From positions 1-44,673 of the forward strand of contig CALMEE010000117.1 of assembly GCA_937862885.1 (NCBI GenBank): a DNA stretch of 44,673 bases. The letters are read 5' to 3'. Below the pieces are notes generated by a model, which saw only the letters and a list, made by a program, of their open reading frames with translations, did no database searches and had not been told where the DNA came from. Source of the DNA: an uncultured Planctomycetaceae bacterium (GTDB lineage: Bacteria; Planctomycetota; Planctomycetia; Pirellulales; Pirellulaceae). Below are positions 33,954-43,485 of the stretch, one piece after another (position 1 is the stretch's first letter; each line of letters opens with the position of its first letter). A program made the position numbers and the translations under genes.

Positions 33954-36900
33954 TTATGCGATTGAGTCAAGGGTCTCCGATGAACGCGAACTGGTCATCG
34001 TTGATGTCAGATGATGGATGAACAAAACGTCATCGTCGATACAAGATTGAGCCAATTCGATCAAGTGTTGATGATGGGTGAAGAAGATCACTTGGGTCAT
34101 TTCGGATAGACGAGCCAAGATTCTCAATGCGGCGGCGGCCCGATTGTCATCGAACATGACCAAGACATCGTCGACCACGAAAGGAATAGGTTCGTGTCGG
34201 CTGAAATGAGCCTCAAGCAGGGCGATTCGCAACGCCAAATACAATTGGTCGCGCGTGCCTTCGCTCATCCCTTCCACCGGGATTTTGGATCCCGAACGTC
34301 GACTGAGATTGCCGACACCAAACAAGCACTCCTGACCACCGTCATTAAAGTCAACTTCAAGTCCATTATATGAACCAAGCGTTAATTCGCTAAAGAGTTC
34401 GCCCGCCCGAGTCAATACGGTTCCCTGTTGTCGACTACGATAACCCTCAATCGCTTGGCTCAGCATGCGATTTGCGATGATGTGGCGAATATATTCCTCG
34501 GCATCATGCCGAATTTTCACCAGCAACGAATCGGAGTACTCTAATAATTCAGCGGTGGAAGTTTCGCCATCCATCAATTTCAATTTGGTCTCAAACTTCG
34601 CGGCCTCCTGCAAATTTTCTCGATATTCAAGTTCCTTTAACTCGATTTGCGAGCACACGGAAGAGTACTCCGCATTTAAGTCATCTTGTGGGCACTGACG
34701 AACATGCTCGATCCATGCGTTTAGGTCATGCTCACCTGCATGACTTTTCAGATGATCGCTTAAGCGTTTGAAGTTGTCCTCGCACGATCGTCGTTGTTTC
34801 ACTTTCGCTTCCAGCGCGGGAAGATCCTGCGGATTGTCACATCCTGCGGAGGTGCACAATTGGGCCAATTCCGTTTCTGCCGCGAAAAGGTTTTGCTCCA
34901 ACCGAGCCAGTTTTGTCTTTTCCTCCAACCTCTTGCGATCCAAGCTTGCTAACTGCAACGACAACTTTTCAGTCTCCTCAAGCAAAACAATTAGTTCAAG
35001 TGCGCTCCGATCGGAAACGAGTTCGGTCAACTCTGGCGCAAGCTGTTCGATCAAAACTCGGCATTCCTCGTCGAAATCCTTGCGACGTTGCTTTATTTCG
35101 GCAACTTGTTGCCGGAGATCTTCGAGTTGTTCTGATTTGTTGTGGAAATTTTCAAGTAAATCCAGCAAAGACAGCACGTTTTGGACAGGAAGACCCGTTT
35201 CCAAGCCCAAGTTATTGATCGCCTCGTCCCAGTCTCTATTCAAATCGTCGAATTCACGGACTGCCTGCTCATGTTCCGCCACGGCTTCGTCGAGATTCGT
35301 CGTCGCCTCTTCGATCTTTTGAGCCAGATTTTCGTAATGGCGGTGTTTACGTTCGTGGTCAGTAAGCGTACTTTCGCAAAGATCTAACATTTCTCCAAGG
35401 GATCGATCAGGCTGTGTCGCCTCCAATAGATCATGCAACTCCAACCTTGATATTTCCAACGTCAATTCTGTTCGGAAACTCTCGATGTTGCCATTGATGT
35501 CCGCCAGTTCGCTTTCGAACGCCTGTAGTTCAGAGAACTCGGCAGTCAGTTTAGTGTGTTTGGCGATCCATGCCCGCATCTCCTTCGCGGTCAGTGGAAT
35601 GATTTTCAACGATTCCCAGATTCGACACCATTCCGCATGTTTGCTGTTGAGGGAATCTCTCGTTTCCTGGAGACGTTTCTCTAAACCAAGTAAATTTTGC
35701 GCTACCTCATCAAGTCCAGAAGCGAGTTGCGTTTTTTCGGCAACATGCTCAGCTTCGTGACGCAAGCGATCAGCAATATTGTCTGCTGCGGATACCGCAT
35801 CTTCGTAAATCGAGGTGATCTGTTGATTCGGCTGAGGTTGTTTACCTCGTAACAAATCTGGATTTTCGGCCATCGACGCATGAACGGTCGATGATTCAGG
35901 CTTCACGCCGCTCTCCCAAGCACCACGGATGATAGACCAACCTCTGTCACGTACCTCCCTGGCCTGCTTGAGCTCAATCTCAGTTGGAACATTGCGAGTC
36001 CGAAGAATTTGCTCTAACTTCCGCCGCAATTTCGTTTGTTGGTCTACAAGTTTGTCTTGTTGGGATTCAATCTCGCTAAGTTCACGGTGCAACGTTGTCA
36101 TCTCGTCGTCAAAACGATCGATGGTTTCTGGCAGCGGAATGGACATTGCCTGGAACTCATCTAAACTGCCCTGCCACAATGGCAATTTTTTCAGATCACG
36201 TTGTAGTTTCGCACGAATTTTCTTGACTTGTTGGTTGAGTTCTCCACGGCGATTTTCCAAGTCCCCTTTCCGGCGAATTCGCGTGAGCAGAGTTTTCAAA
36301 CCGCTCAACTCCTGCATAACCGGCTGATCTGCTTTTTTTGCGGTTAACTGCTCCAGAGTTCTGCGTGCTTTTGCCACTGCCTCCAGTCTGAGAGTTAGTG
36401 CTTCCTGTTTCTTGTCGTAGCGCGAGGCCAGCTCGTGCAGCGATTTCTTTTGTCTCTTATTGGGAAGCGTTGGCTTAAAGTCTGCATCCATGCCGTGCAT
36501 GATGGCGATGGACTCGCGCAAACCAGACACCTCGTTTTCGAGAGACCTCAACTTCGAATCCACGGCCGTCTTGGCTTTGGCGTCACTGTTAATAACGGCT
36601 AGTTTTTCGTTAAGCGCCTTAATTGCTGCTTTCTGTTGCCGGATATCGTCGCGAATATGGATCGACTCGATTTCACGCGATAGCAATTCCAAGGAATCTC
36701 TGGCATTGGCGATCTCTTTGGTCCAGTTCTCTTGATTTGCAACGGCGCGCGAACGATGTTCTGAAAAATCTTCAGCAAGTGATGGCAAGCCGGCCAACGA
36801 TTGAAGTTCATACTCGAAGCTATCGCGCTCGACGATCAAAGGCCAGGATTTCTGGGCACGCTCCAATCGACTTTTTTCTTTCCGCAATCGACACAACTCA

Positions 36901-37586
36901 TCATCAAGGTCCTGCGCCAGCTTTTCGGTCTGCTGCCTCTTGAGGTCCAGCTCTTCCCATGCCGTGGGCTTGATCGTCGAGTCCGCGATTTGCTTTCGCG
37001 TCTTTGTCAATTCGTTGATGTTTTTGTTGATGCGGGGATTTGTAGCATTGGCCGAATACTTAAAAAGTTGCTCCGCTCGATCCATTAACGACTTTTGCGT
37101 GCGGCGTAAGTTTGCCGTCAAGCCGGATCCAGCGGAAAATAGTGATTCACCAAGCTCGCCTCCAGATTCCATTAACGCGCGGCCCCCTTCACGCAAATCC
37201 TCGTGTCCAATTGCGAATCGTTTTGAGAAAACCGTCTCCGATATGTTCCCGATGAGCGCTCGCAGGCAATCTTCTGGCACGAAGACATTGGACGCTGGGT
37301 TGAGTAGCGTATTTTTAAGTCCCTTGCGGCGGATGAATTCAAGCGTTTCGCCGGAGTTGGTCTGCAGCACCGCACCGACTTTCAAATTCGGGTTCGTATG
37401 CAAAAAATTATCTGTGCAATTGCGCGGTATCCCAAAAAATAGATTGCGCAAAGCCCTCAATGAGGATGTTTTTCCGGCTTCATTTGGGCCAAACACCAAA
37501 TGCAATCCATATTTGCCTTGCTCGAAGTTAAGCGATTGTTCCGTGAACGGACCGAAAGCCAATAAATCAAAACGCACAATCTTCAT
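33954..37586 (-). CDS. YhaN/SbcC-like AAA ATPase with long coiled coil
   Basis: 1210 residues from ATG 37586 (MKIVRFDLLAFGPFTEQSLN). This start overlaps the SbcD-like stop by 4 bases; an open frame to 37643 overlaps the nuclease gene and is rejected. The N-terminal ATPase half has Walker A GPNEAGKT (33-40) and the FFGIPR region typical of YhaN. A coiled coil of roughly 900 residues follows. The C-terminal half has the signature GMSEGTRDQLYLAL and Walker B PFVVDDVLVMFDD (near 1136-1147), then FFTHHQHL as the His switch. There is no CxxC zinc hook in the coiled coil, so it fits the YhaN/AAA_27 type, not Rad50/SbcC proper. It would form a DNA-end-processing complex with the upstream nuclease. 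Confidence 0.9.
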   Translation of the reverse strand: MKIVRFDLLAFGPFTEQSLNFEQGKYGLHLVFGPNEAGKTSSLRALRNLFFGIPRNCTDNFLHTNPNLKVGAVLQTNSGETLEFIRRKGLKNTLLNPASNVFVPEDCLRALIGNISETVFSKRFAIGHEDLREGGRALMESGGELGESLFSAGSGLTANLRRTQKSLMDRAEQLFKYSANATNPRINKNINELTKTRKQIADSTIKPTAWEELDLKRQQTEKLAQDLDDELCRLRKEKSRLERAQKSWPLIVERDSFEYELQSLAGLPSLAEDFSEHRSRAVANQENWTKEIANARDSLELLSREIESIHIRDDIRQQKAAIKALNEKLAVINSDAKAKTAVDSKLRSLENEVSGLRESIAIMHGMDADFKPTLPNKRQKKSLHELASRYDKKQEALTLRLEAVAKARRTLEQLTAKKADQPVMQELSGLKTLLTRIRRKGDLENRRGELNQQVKKIRAKLQRDLKKLPLWQGSLDEFQAMSIPLPETIDRFDDEMTTLHRELSEIESQQDKLVDQQTKLRRKLEQILRTRNVPTEIELKQAREVRDRGWSIIRGAWESGVKPESSTVHASMAENPDLLRGKQPQPNQQITSIYEDAVSAADNIADRLRHEAEHVAEKTQLASGLDEVAQNLLGLEKRLQETRDSLNSKHAEWCRIWESLKIIPLTAKEMRAWIAKHTKLTAEFSELQAFESELADINGNIESFRTELTLEISRLELHDLLEATQPDRSLGEMLDLCESTLTDHERKHRHYENLAQKIEEATTNLDEAVAEHEQAVREFDDLNRDWDEAINNLGLETGLPVQNVLSLLDLLENFHNKSEQLEDLRQQVAEIKQRRKDFDEECRVLIEQLAPELTELVSDRSALELIVLLEETEKLSLQLASLDRKRLEEKTKLARLEQNLFAAETELAQLCTSAGCDNPQDLPALEAKVKQRRSCEDNFKRLSDHLKSHAGEHDLNAWIEHVRQCPQDDLNAEYSSVCSQIELKELEYRENLQEAAKFETKLKLMDGETSTAELLEYSDSLLVKIRHDAEEYIRHIIANRMLSQAIEGYRSRQQGTVLTRAGELFSELTLGSYNGLEVDFNDGGQECLFGVGNLSRRSGSKIPVEGMSEGTRDQLYLALRIALLEAHFSRHEPIPFVVDDVLVMFDDNRAAAALRILARLSEMTQVIFFTHHQHLIELAQSCIDDDVLFIHHLTSTMTSSRSSETLDSIA

Positions 37587-38854
37587 TTGTCGAATTCGCC
37601 TCGCAATTGAGCTAACAGTAACGCTTCGGCTTCGTCCAACCAACGTCGGACTTGGACAAGGTCGTGAACGTTAAATGAAAAATCCGCTTGCCTAAACTCA
37701 TCAGGCAATCGCGATCGCAGAGGTTCGAACTCCTGGGCAAGTGATTGGAGCAATTCATCGGAATTTCGGCATGCATCGAAACACGCCATCAATTCTCCCA
37801 GCGGGCCGTCGATTTCCAAATCCGCGCGGTGATTATCGTTGCCTAACGTATTGACGATAACCTTTTCCAGCCAAATATCGCCATGCCCACGATCTAAGGC
37901 CACTCCTTTAAGTTCGTTTCGCCAGCGCGTGACTTCAGCAAGCAGACGTTCATGCATCAAGGTTCGGCCAACCAATTCAACACGGACCGCCAATGGGTAG
38001 CTCTTGTGCAAACGTCGAGTTTTTTCCAAGTTTAGCGCAAACGCCTCAAGCAGATCATCCGCATTACAAGCCGAATCAAGATCGACTCGAATTTTCTCGT
38101 AGCGAAAAACGTCGATGGCCTTGAATTCGAGGCTTGGAGTTAATTGACTGTCAACCGTAACGAGATAACAACCTTTGGCACCGGTCTCGCTGATCTTGCG
38201 TCCTTGAAGGTTACCTGGATAGACGATATATGGTTCCTGACATTTTACCTCGCGTTGATGAATATGCCCGAGAGCCCAGTAGTCGTAGCCTTTTAGTTTT
38301 AGATCGGCGATCGTGCAAGGCGCATAATTGTAATGCCCGGCGGCACCGGTAAGTGACGTATGCAACAAACCGATGTTAAACATTCCTTTGATTCTAGCAG
38401 GATAATTTAGCGCCAAGTTGTCTTCGATGCTCTCGCGCTCAAAACTTTGGCCATGGAGGGCCACGCCCAAATCATCTAGTCGCACGTGTTTGACAGTATG
38501 CGGTTGATTATGGGGCAACAACTGGACGTTTGCGGGGAGTCTTAACTTGCGCGTCATTTTGTTGGCGGCATCATGATTACCGCTGATCAAAAAAACAGGG
38601 ATATCGGCTTCACGCAGTCTCGCCATTTGCGCAACGAAGTAAAAGCCGGTTCGCATCTCTTCCCACTCGCCGTCGTAAATGTCGCCAGCCAATAGCACGA
38701 AGTCAACGGCTTCCTCAATCGCCAAGTCCACTAGGTTCTTGAGGGCGCGGCGACTAGCGACTCTAATTTCCGCGACTGGCGCGTCGTCGAATCGATCGAG
38801 GCCCAATAGCGGACTATCTAAATGGATATCGGCAGCGTGAATAAACTTAAACAT
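37583..38854 (-). CDS. SbcD/YhaO-like metallophosphoesterase nuclease
   Basis: 423 residues from ATG 38854 (MFKFIHAADIHLDSPL); the frame is open to 38905 but that overlaps the upstream stop. All calcineurin-type metal motifs are present: DIHLD (Asp9, His11), GDIYDG (67-72), GNHD (102-105), LLHTSL and GHIHQ. The C-terminal capping region follows. This matches DNA repair exonucleases of the SbcD/YhaO type that partner SbcC/YhaN ATPases. The stop overlaps the next ATG by 4 bases and the start is one base after the upstream stop, so expression is coupled on both sides. Confidence 0.92.
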   Translation of the reverse strand: MFKFIHAADIHLDSPLLGLDRFDDAPVAEIRVASRRALKNLVDLAIEEAVDFVLLAGDIYDGEWEEMRTGFYFVAQMARLREADIPVFLISGNHDAANKMTRKLRLPANVQLLPHNQPHTVKHVRLDDLGVALHGQSFERESIEDNLALNYPARIKGMFNIGLLHTSLTGAAGHYNYAPCTIADLKLKGYDYWALGHIHQREVKCQEPYIVYPGNLQGRKISETGAKGCYLVTVDSQLTPSLEFKAIDVFRYEKIRVDLDSACNADDLLEAFALNLEKTRRLHKSYPLAVRVELVGRTLMHERLLAEVTRWRNELKGVALDRGHGDIWLEKVIVNTLGNDNHRADLEIDGPLGELMACFDACRNSDELLQSLAQEFEPLRSRLPDEFRQADFSFNVHDLVQVRRWLDEAEALLLAQLRGEFDK

Positions 38855-38855
38855 T

Positions 38856-40886
38856 TCAACTTTTTCGAATGAAATCAGCGGCGTAACTACGGACTTCCTT
38901 GCCATTCAAAACATGGACACAACGTAAACTTTGAATCGTCGAATCTCCGAATTGTGCCAATGGGACATGTATCCATGTCTTACGATATTGATTGGCCAGT
39001 TGTTTCCATGCTGGACCTGGTGGACGCGAACTCAGCAAGGCAATCCGCGGTTGTTGCGAATGCAGGCAGGCAGCTGCCAAAAGTTTCTCTTCCAAGGTCG
39101 TCGTGAACGCAAGTCGTGGATCGAGCCAAATGTCAGGGATAACCAGTGGGGGAAACAGAAACATAGCGCCCCCATAATTGGAAAGGCAAATGCCAGGTCC
39201 AACCAACTCATCTTCAAAACGCGTCGCGAAGAATGCCAATGTCGATTCGTTCTTATGTTCGGCAAACCATGTCGTGCGCCAGGGATAATCTCTCGGATCG
39301 GCCGGGGAATCGAAAAGCATCACCACCGCATCCAACGTGCCGCGATTGGCGGGAATCTCCTTGACGTAGATACTTCCTTCGTACCAGTGTCGCAGCGTAT
39401 CTCGGATATCGATTCCGTCCTTAAAACTGGTCGTGAACTTCTCAGTTTTGGCTTGCTCGTGTCCCAGAAGTTTTTGAGCCTTATCGACTACAGCCGCGCG
39501 AAAATTCTCGATTAGTTCATCTTCAGGCGGCCAACTACATTGTGAATTTGGATTCCACCGCTGTTTCCATTCATCCCGCTTTTGTTGGTCCGGCTTGGGA
39601 ACAAGTTGCAAATTGGACCAGACTTTTGGCGCACCCAACAAGCGGTTCTTCATGTGCATGACGTCGCCATTTGGAAAACGCCCTTGATCGATCCCCATTT
39701 TGAGCAGCGGCTCTGGTTCTGCAAACTCTTCAACGAACGGGTAAGATTTGGCGGTTTGCAGGACGTGCAATGCATATCCGTCTCCCGCCATTTGTTTCGC
39801 GGCTGTTACGACCGTAATCAGCTCGGGCGTAAATCGACCGTCAATCAACGTCAAATTGCGAATGTATTTCAAGCAGGTGCGCAGCAAGTGGGGAGTGATT
39901 TTCCTGGCTCGTTGCCGATAGTCTTGTGTATAGGCAGTGCGTGCCGAAATCAATAGCTCCTTCACACCATCGATTGCTAGATGCTCGTCGTTCAACAGAG
40001 TGGCTCGCGCCTGCTCGTACAATCCCGTGATGAAAGGCAGTTCGCTCAGCAAAAAGTAAAGTGAGTTTGCGTCAACTGAAAAAGGTTCCGTTGGTTCCAC
40101 CGGATCATTCTGTGGCGAAGCAAGATTTCGATCGTTGAATGCTTGGCGAATCCATGGCCAATCCAAAATGCTGCAAACGCACAGGACGTTCTGGAAATCG
40201 ATGCAGAGTTCGCGCAAATTGTAGGCCATCGCCGCAATTCTTTGTCTCCACTGAAGTTCGTCAGGGGGAGCCAACGAAGGTAAGACCGCAGCCCCAAATT
40301 GCGCGATCGACACCTTTTTTAACGCGTAAGCATCAGGCATCAACTCCGCATACGGTTCAAAAACAGAAGTCTCCAAATCGATGAAACGACAAGGAATTCG
40401 TTCCTCCATCGCAAATCGAATCGCGGCAATGACCGGCTGACAGGGGTCGATTGGCACATAGTTGGCCTGTGATTCCTCCACGAACTCGATGCTATCTTCC
40501 GAATCCGAAAATTCAGTTCGAAATTCGTCGAAGTGATCGTCGTCGAGTTCATTTTGCTCTGCGAAGTTTAAACCAACATTGGGTTCATCCAGTTCACCAT
40601 CGAGATCTTCAAAGGGCATAGAATCGTCATGTGCGGGTTCTGTTTCGGTGAGACCTTCGATTGGCTGAACGGTCTCTCTTTGAACGACGATACTCGGAAA
40701 TGGTAGTTTGAGTATCGCTTGCTCCACACTTGCCTGGAACGACTTAGGCAGCGGAACGGCCAAGCAATCGAATTGGTTTGCCATCATGTAATGACGTACT
40801 TGCCAGGCAAAATCAGCTGAACCGTGAACAACCGGCAATAAAGTGACACGTGAGCCTAAACGGAAAACGCCATTGTGCTCATTCAT
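38856..40886 (-). CDS. TraB/DUF5682-like protein associated with AAA+ ATPase
   Basis: 676 residues from ATG 40886, with AGGT about 10 bases upstream (the frame also opens at TTG 40892). It resembles the TraB/EreA-like DUF5682 group. The N-terminus has TLLPVVHGSADFAWQVRHYM followed by QFDCLAVPLPKS. After an acidic insert (80-139) come DPCQPVIAAIRFAMEERIPC and RFIDLE. MAYNLRELCIDFQNVLCVCS follows and ends LDWPWIRQAF. The C-terminal half (about 270-676) is unassigned, with RTAYTQDYRQRARKITPHLL and IALLSSRPPGPAWKQL. DUF5682 proteins are known neighbours of MoxR ATPases. Here it sits between an AAA+ gene (12-base gap) and the nuclease gene (1-base gap). Catalytic function unknown. Confidence 0.72.
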   Translation of the reverse strand: MNEHNGVFRLGSRVTLLPVVHGSADFAWQVRHYMMANQFDCLAVPLPKSFQASVEQAILKLPFPSIVVQRETVQPIEGLTETEPAHDDSMPFEDLDGELDEPNVGLNFAEQNELDDDHFDEFRTEFSDSEDSIEFVEESQANYVPIDPCQPVIAAIRFAMEERIPCRFIDLETSVFEPYAELMPDAYALKKVSIAQFGAAVLPSLAPPDELQWRQRIAAMAYNLRELCIDFQNVLCVCSILDWPWIRQAFNDRNLASPQNDPVEPTEPFSVDANSLYFLLSELPFITGLYEQARATLLNDEHLAIDGVKELLISARTAYTQDYRQRARKITPHLLRTCLKYIRNLTLIDGRFTPELITVVTAAKQMAGDGYALHVLQTAKSYPFVEEFAEPEPLLKMGIDQGRFPNGDVMHMKNRLLGAPKVWSNLQLVPKPDQQKRDEWKQRWNPNSQCSWPPEDELIENFRAAVVDKAQKLLGHEQAKTEKFTTSFKDGIDIRDTLRHWYEGSIYVKEIPANRGTLDAVVMLFDSPADPRDYPWRTTWFAEHKNESTLAFFATRFEDELVGPGICLSNYGGAMFLFPPLVIPDIWLDPRLAFTTTLEEKLLAAACLHSQQPRIALLSSRPPGPAWKQLANQYRKTWIHVPLAQFGDSTIQSLRCVHVLNGKEVRSYAADFIRKS

Positions 40887-40898
40887 AAACAAATCAAC

Positions 40899-41873
40899 CT
40901 AAAACGGTATTTCATCATCTTCGTCATCTATGTCGTCGTCATCGTCGAAATCGGGGCGCAAGGAGTCATGCGCGTCGAAAAAGAAATCCGCAATGCCCAT
41001 CGGCAGAACTTGGCCGCCCAACGTGCGACGACGAACCTCAGCCAACTCTTCGAGATCCAGCGCCTCCGAACCTAAACAGAATTCCAATGCCTCTCGCCAA
41101 ACCGCATCCACGGCCAGCGGATGACTGTTGTCTTGTGCCAACCGCTTGATGGCATACCTCAAAACATTTATTCCGTCGCGCGGTGAAAAGTCCAGTCGCA
41201 ATTCATGCGATCTCTGCAAAAAATCCACAGTCATTGACAAAATTTCTTCGCTGCAAAAAGGCAAATGATATTGCAAGATCGCAATCTCGTCTTCCCGATT
41301 GGGAAAAGCGAGGTTTAGCGTGGGTTGCAACCTACTTAAGATGTAGTCTGGAATCTCATAGGTTGATTCGTCCTGATTCATGGTGACGGCACAACGGAAA
41401 TCGCGATGAGCTTTGATGGTGATACCAGCAACAATTGATTCGACGTAACGGCGATGATCGAGGAGCGGCGCCAACGACGCCCATGACTTCTCATTCATCC
41501 GATTTCCCTCATCCAAAATGCATACTCCACCGTTAATCATGGCAGAGACCAATGGGGAGGCGTGATAAGCGATCTTGCCACTTTCAGCCAACACCGGTGT
41601 AACAAGCAAGTCTTCCGGCCGAGTATCGGAAGTGCACTGGTAAATGTACAGTGATCGATCGATACGCTGCGCGGCTGCCATCGCCAAAGCGGTCTTGCCA
41701 ATTCCAGGTAAGCCAACAACGCGCGGCGTCAACGGCAGATCGCGTTCGTCAACGACAAGCCAACACGCCAAGACCTGCTTCAAAATCTCTGCCTGACCAA
41801 TCCATTGTGCGTCATTGTCCTGCGGAGGTGACAGATTGAGCCGAACACCTTGAATGTCGATCGATTGATGCAT
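40899..41873 (-). CDS. MoxR-like AAA+ ATPase of the nuclease operon
   Basis: 324 residues, first gene of the operon. Walker A is GLPGIGKT (54-61), Walker B is [12 protein letters not shown] (115-126, Asp121/Glu122), sensor 1 is Asn166 in TMNQDES, and the arginine is Arg181 in ILSRLQP. It belongs to the dynein-related/MoxR AAA_5 type and differs from the MoxR of the other operon. The C-terminus ends in an acidic tail (a run of Asp/Glu, about residues 308-322) that may dock a partner. No VWA gene follows; the expected VWA client is absent and the next gene is DUF5682-like. Start ATG 41873. Confidence 0.88.
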   Translation of the reverse strand: MHQSIDIQGVRLNLSPPQDNDAQWIGQAEILKQVLACWLVVDERDLPLTPRVVGLPGIGKTALAMAAAQRIDRSLYIYQCTSDTRPEDLLVTPVLAESGKIAYHASPLVSAMINGGVCILDEGNRMNEKSWASLAPLLDHRRYVESIVAGITIKAHRDFRCAVTMNQDESTYEIPDYILSRLQPTLNLAFPNREDEIAILQYHLPFCSEEILSMTVDFLQRSHELRLDFSPRDGINVLRYAIKRLAQDNSHPLAVDAVWREALEFCLGSEALDLEELAEVRRRTLGGQVLPMGIADFFFDAHDSLRPDFDDDDDIDDEDDEIPF

Positions 41874-42479
41874 CGTTTTTGCTTATTTCCTTACGTTGTG
41901 CCTTGTCAAAGTTATGAAGAGGGGAAAGCATCCTGCTGCGCGTGGGTAAGTCCCCGACCATGGAGAAGCGGTAGTGTGCGCTATGTCAGCGTTCAGCCCA
42001 CTGATTGAACGTTGGCAAATTCCTGATCGGTTGAATTAGTTGAATGCGTTCCGCAATGAAGATCCCAACCCGCAGCGCGCAGCATGGCACCCAATCGCAA
42101 CCAGTTTCTGAGGTCCAAAAGTGCGATCACCCGGGATCAATCGATTGGCGTGTCGCGTGCCAACCGATTCCGCGATTCCAAACACCCTGAAAATCAGCCC
42201 GCAGTTTTCTGAGTGTACGACGAAGGACCCTCCGATAGCGGATCGGGTTCGCGTCCAAACTCACGCTTCCCAGTTGCATCTTATGAAGAATTAGCGTGTT
42301 ACTCAACCAGTGCGATTCTGGGATTCTGCCGAAATCCGTTGCGTACGCATGATCTTAGGGTTCGCTCAAGCAATTATCGGCGTTAACACGGCAACCAAGG
42401 GTTCTTTAACTGGAGATGGTGAAGCAAATGCGTGACGAATCCAGGTGATGCGACAAGTGTCGGTTGCGGTAATGAGAGA
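41874..42479. other. Intergenic region upstream of the nuclease operon
   Basis: 606 bases with no supported gene. It must hold the promoter of the operon (minus strand, near 41880-41960). A plus-strand stretch from 41982 reads MSAFSPLIERWQIPDRLN before a stop, with several further stops in frame; it looks like chance or an eroded gene. No structured RNA family is recognised. Confidence 0.4.
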
Positions 42480-43241
42480 TTAACGAGGCACGTAAAAGTT
42501 TGCTCCGCCAAATCTTGGTTGTCCAGGCTGAATTGGTTGTCCAGGACCGGGCATGCCTGGGGAATAGGCAAGTTGTCCTTGCAACGACGCAATTTTTTGG
42601 GCTACATCGGTCTGTAAATTGTTGGCTTGATATGAGCGGATGTAATTGTCCAATGCCAATTGGTACTGGCCAGCTTCCTCGCGAAGTTGTCCCATTTCTT
42701 TGAGGGCGCGAGCATTTTGGCTATTTAATGCCAATGCGTCGACCAGATATTGCATGGACCGATTTCGGTCCCCCGTGTCTTTGAGCAGCGAAGCGATTTC
42801 GATCAGAGGTTCCTCCGAATAGGGGTATCTGGCCTGCCAATTGCGGAGCATGTTGAACGCATCCTGTCCCCTGCCCGACTCCAACATGCGCACGGCAAGG
42901 CCACGATAGGCCGAGACATGGTTATTGTCGAAAGTGATCGCTTGTCCATACAACTGCTCAGCCTGTTGCAGGTACTGGATATTGTTTTGTTGCCGACCGA
43001 GATAGTGGTATAGTGCCGCCATGTTGTAGTACGCGTCGGCATTTCGCGGGTTCGCTTGAATGGCTTTGTTGAAGCTCTGAAACGCTTGATTGAACTGGCC
43101 CTGTTCATACAAACGACGGCCGTGAACGTTGTGACCCGTCGCTGCCATATTGCATGCAATACCTGACGGGAGAAGCAGTAACACCAACAAACCGAGTGCG
43201 CCTAGCTCGGTTGCTGTACTCTGAATCTTTGATGTTTTCAT
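42480..43241 (-). CDS. TPR-repeat exported protein
   Basis: 253 residues from ATG 43241 (MKTSKIQSTATELGALGLLV). The frame is open to an ATG at 43322, which would add a second hydrophobic segment. The signal (GLLVLLLLPSGIAC) ends in a weak lipobox-like GIAC, so a lipoprotein is possible but not certain. Residues about 35-200 form four to five TPR-like repeats (LYEQGQFNQAFQSFNKAIQA, NAALYHYLG-type, GQYQLALDNYIRSYQANN). The C-terminus is Pro/Gly/Gln-rich. It probably mediates protein-protein contact at the outer face of the cell. A hairpin terminator for the upstream gene lies at 43327-43351. Confidence 0.78.
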   Translation of the reverse strand: MKTSKIQSTATELGALGLLVLLLLPSGIACNMAATGHNVHGRRLYEQGQFNQAFQSFNKAIQANPRNADAYYNMAALYHYLGRQQNNIQYLQQAEQLYGQAITFDNNHVSAYRGLAVRMLESGRGQDAFNMLRNWQARYPYSEEPLIEIASLLKDTGDRNRSMQYLVDALALNSQNARALKEMGQLREEAGQYQLALDNYIRSYQANNLQTDVAQKIASLQGQLAYSPGMPGPGQPIQPGQPRFGGANFYVPR

Positions 43242-43326
43242 ATCGTTGGCCGACGAAAAAACGAAATACTGTGCTGTCACCAACGAGACGATAAGAAAAC
43301 TGAAGATTCGAAACAAGATCATTAAC

Positions 43327-43351
43327 GAAAATAGGGCCGATTTACGGCCCT
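43327..43351 (-). terminator. Hairpin terminator upstream of the TPR gene
   Basis: CGGCCCT (43345-43351) and AGGGCCG (43333-43339) form a perfect 7-bp stem around a 5-base loop, as AGGGCCG-TAAAT-CGGCCCT on the minus strand, followed by ATTTTCG. It would end the transcript of the gene at 43486-43845. A second small hairpin (TTGCGC-TTGCTC-GCGCAA) lies just beside it on the plus side. Confidence 0.5.
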
Positions 43352-43485
43352 TGCTTGCGCTTGCTCGCGCAACTCTATTTCGTTTCGTTACCGAATCGAG
43401 CTGTCATTTGGCGATGGTCCCGACCAACGCTGCGTTTTGCTTGCATTCTGCCACCGATCAACATTCGGCGGCTCGCCCGTCAGTG

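Noticed and set aside
41982..42290. Plus-strand frame beginning MSAFSPLIERWQ with several in-frame stops
   Set aside because: Considered as a pseudogene, but no family similarity is visible beyond the first few residues.
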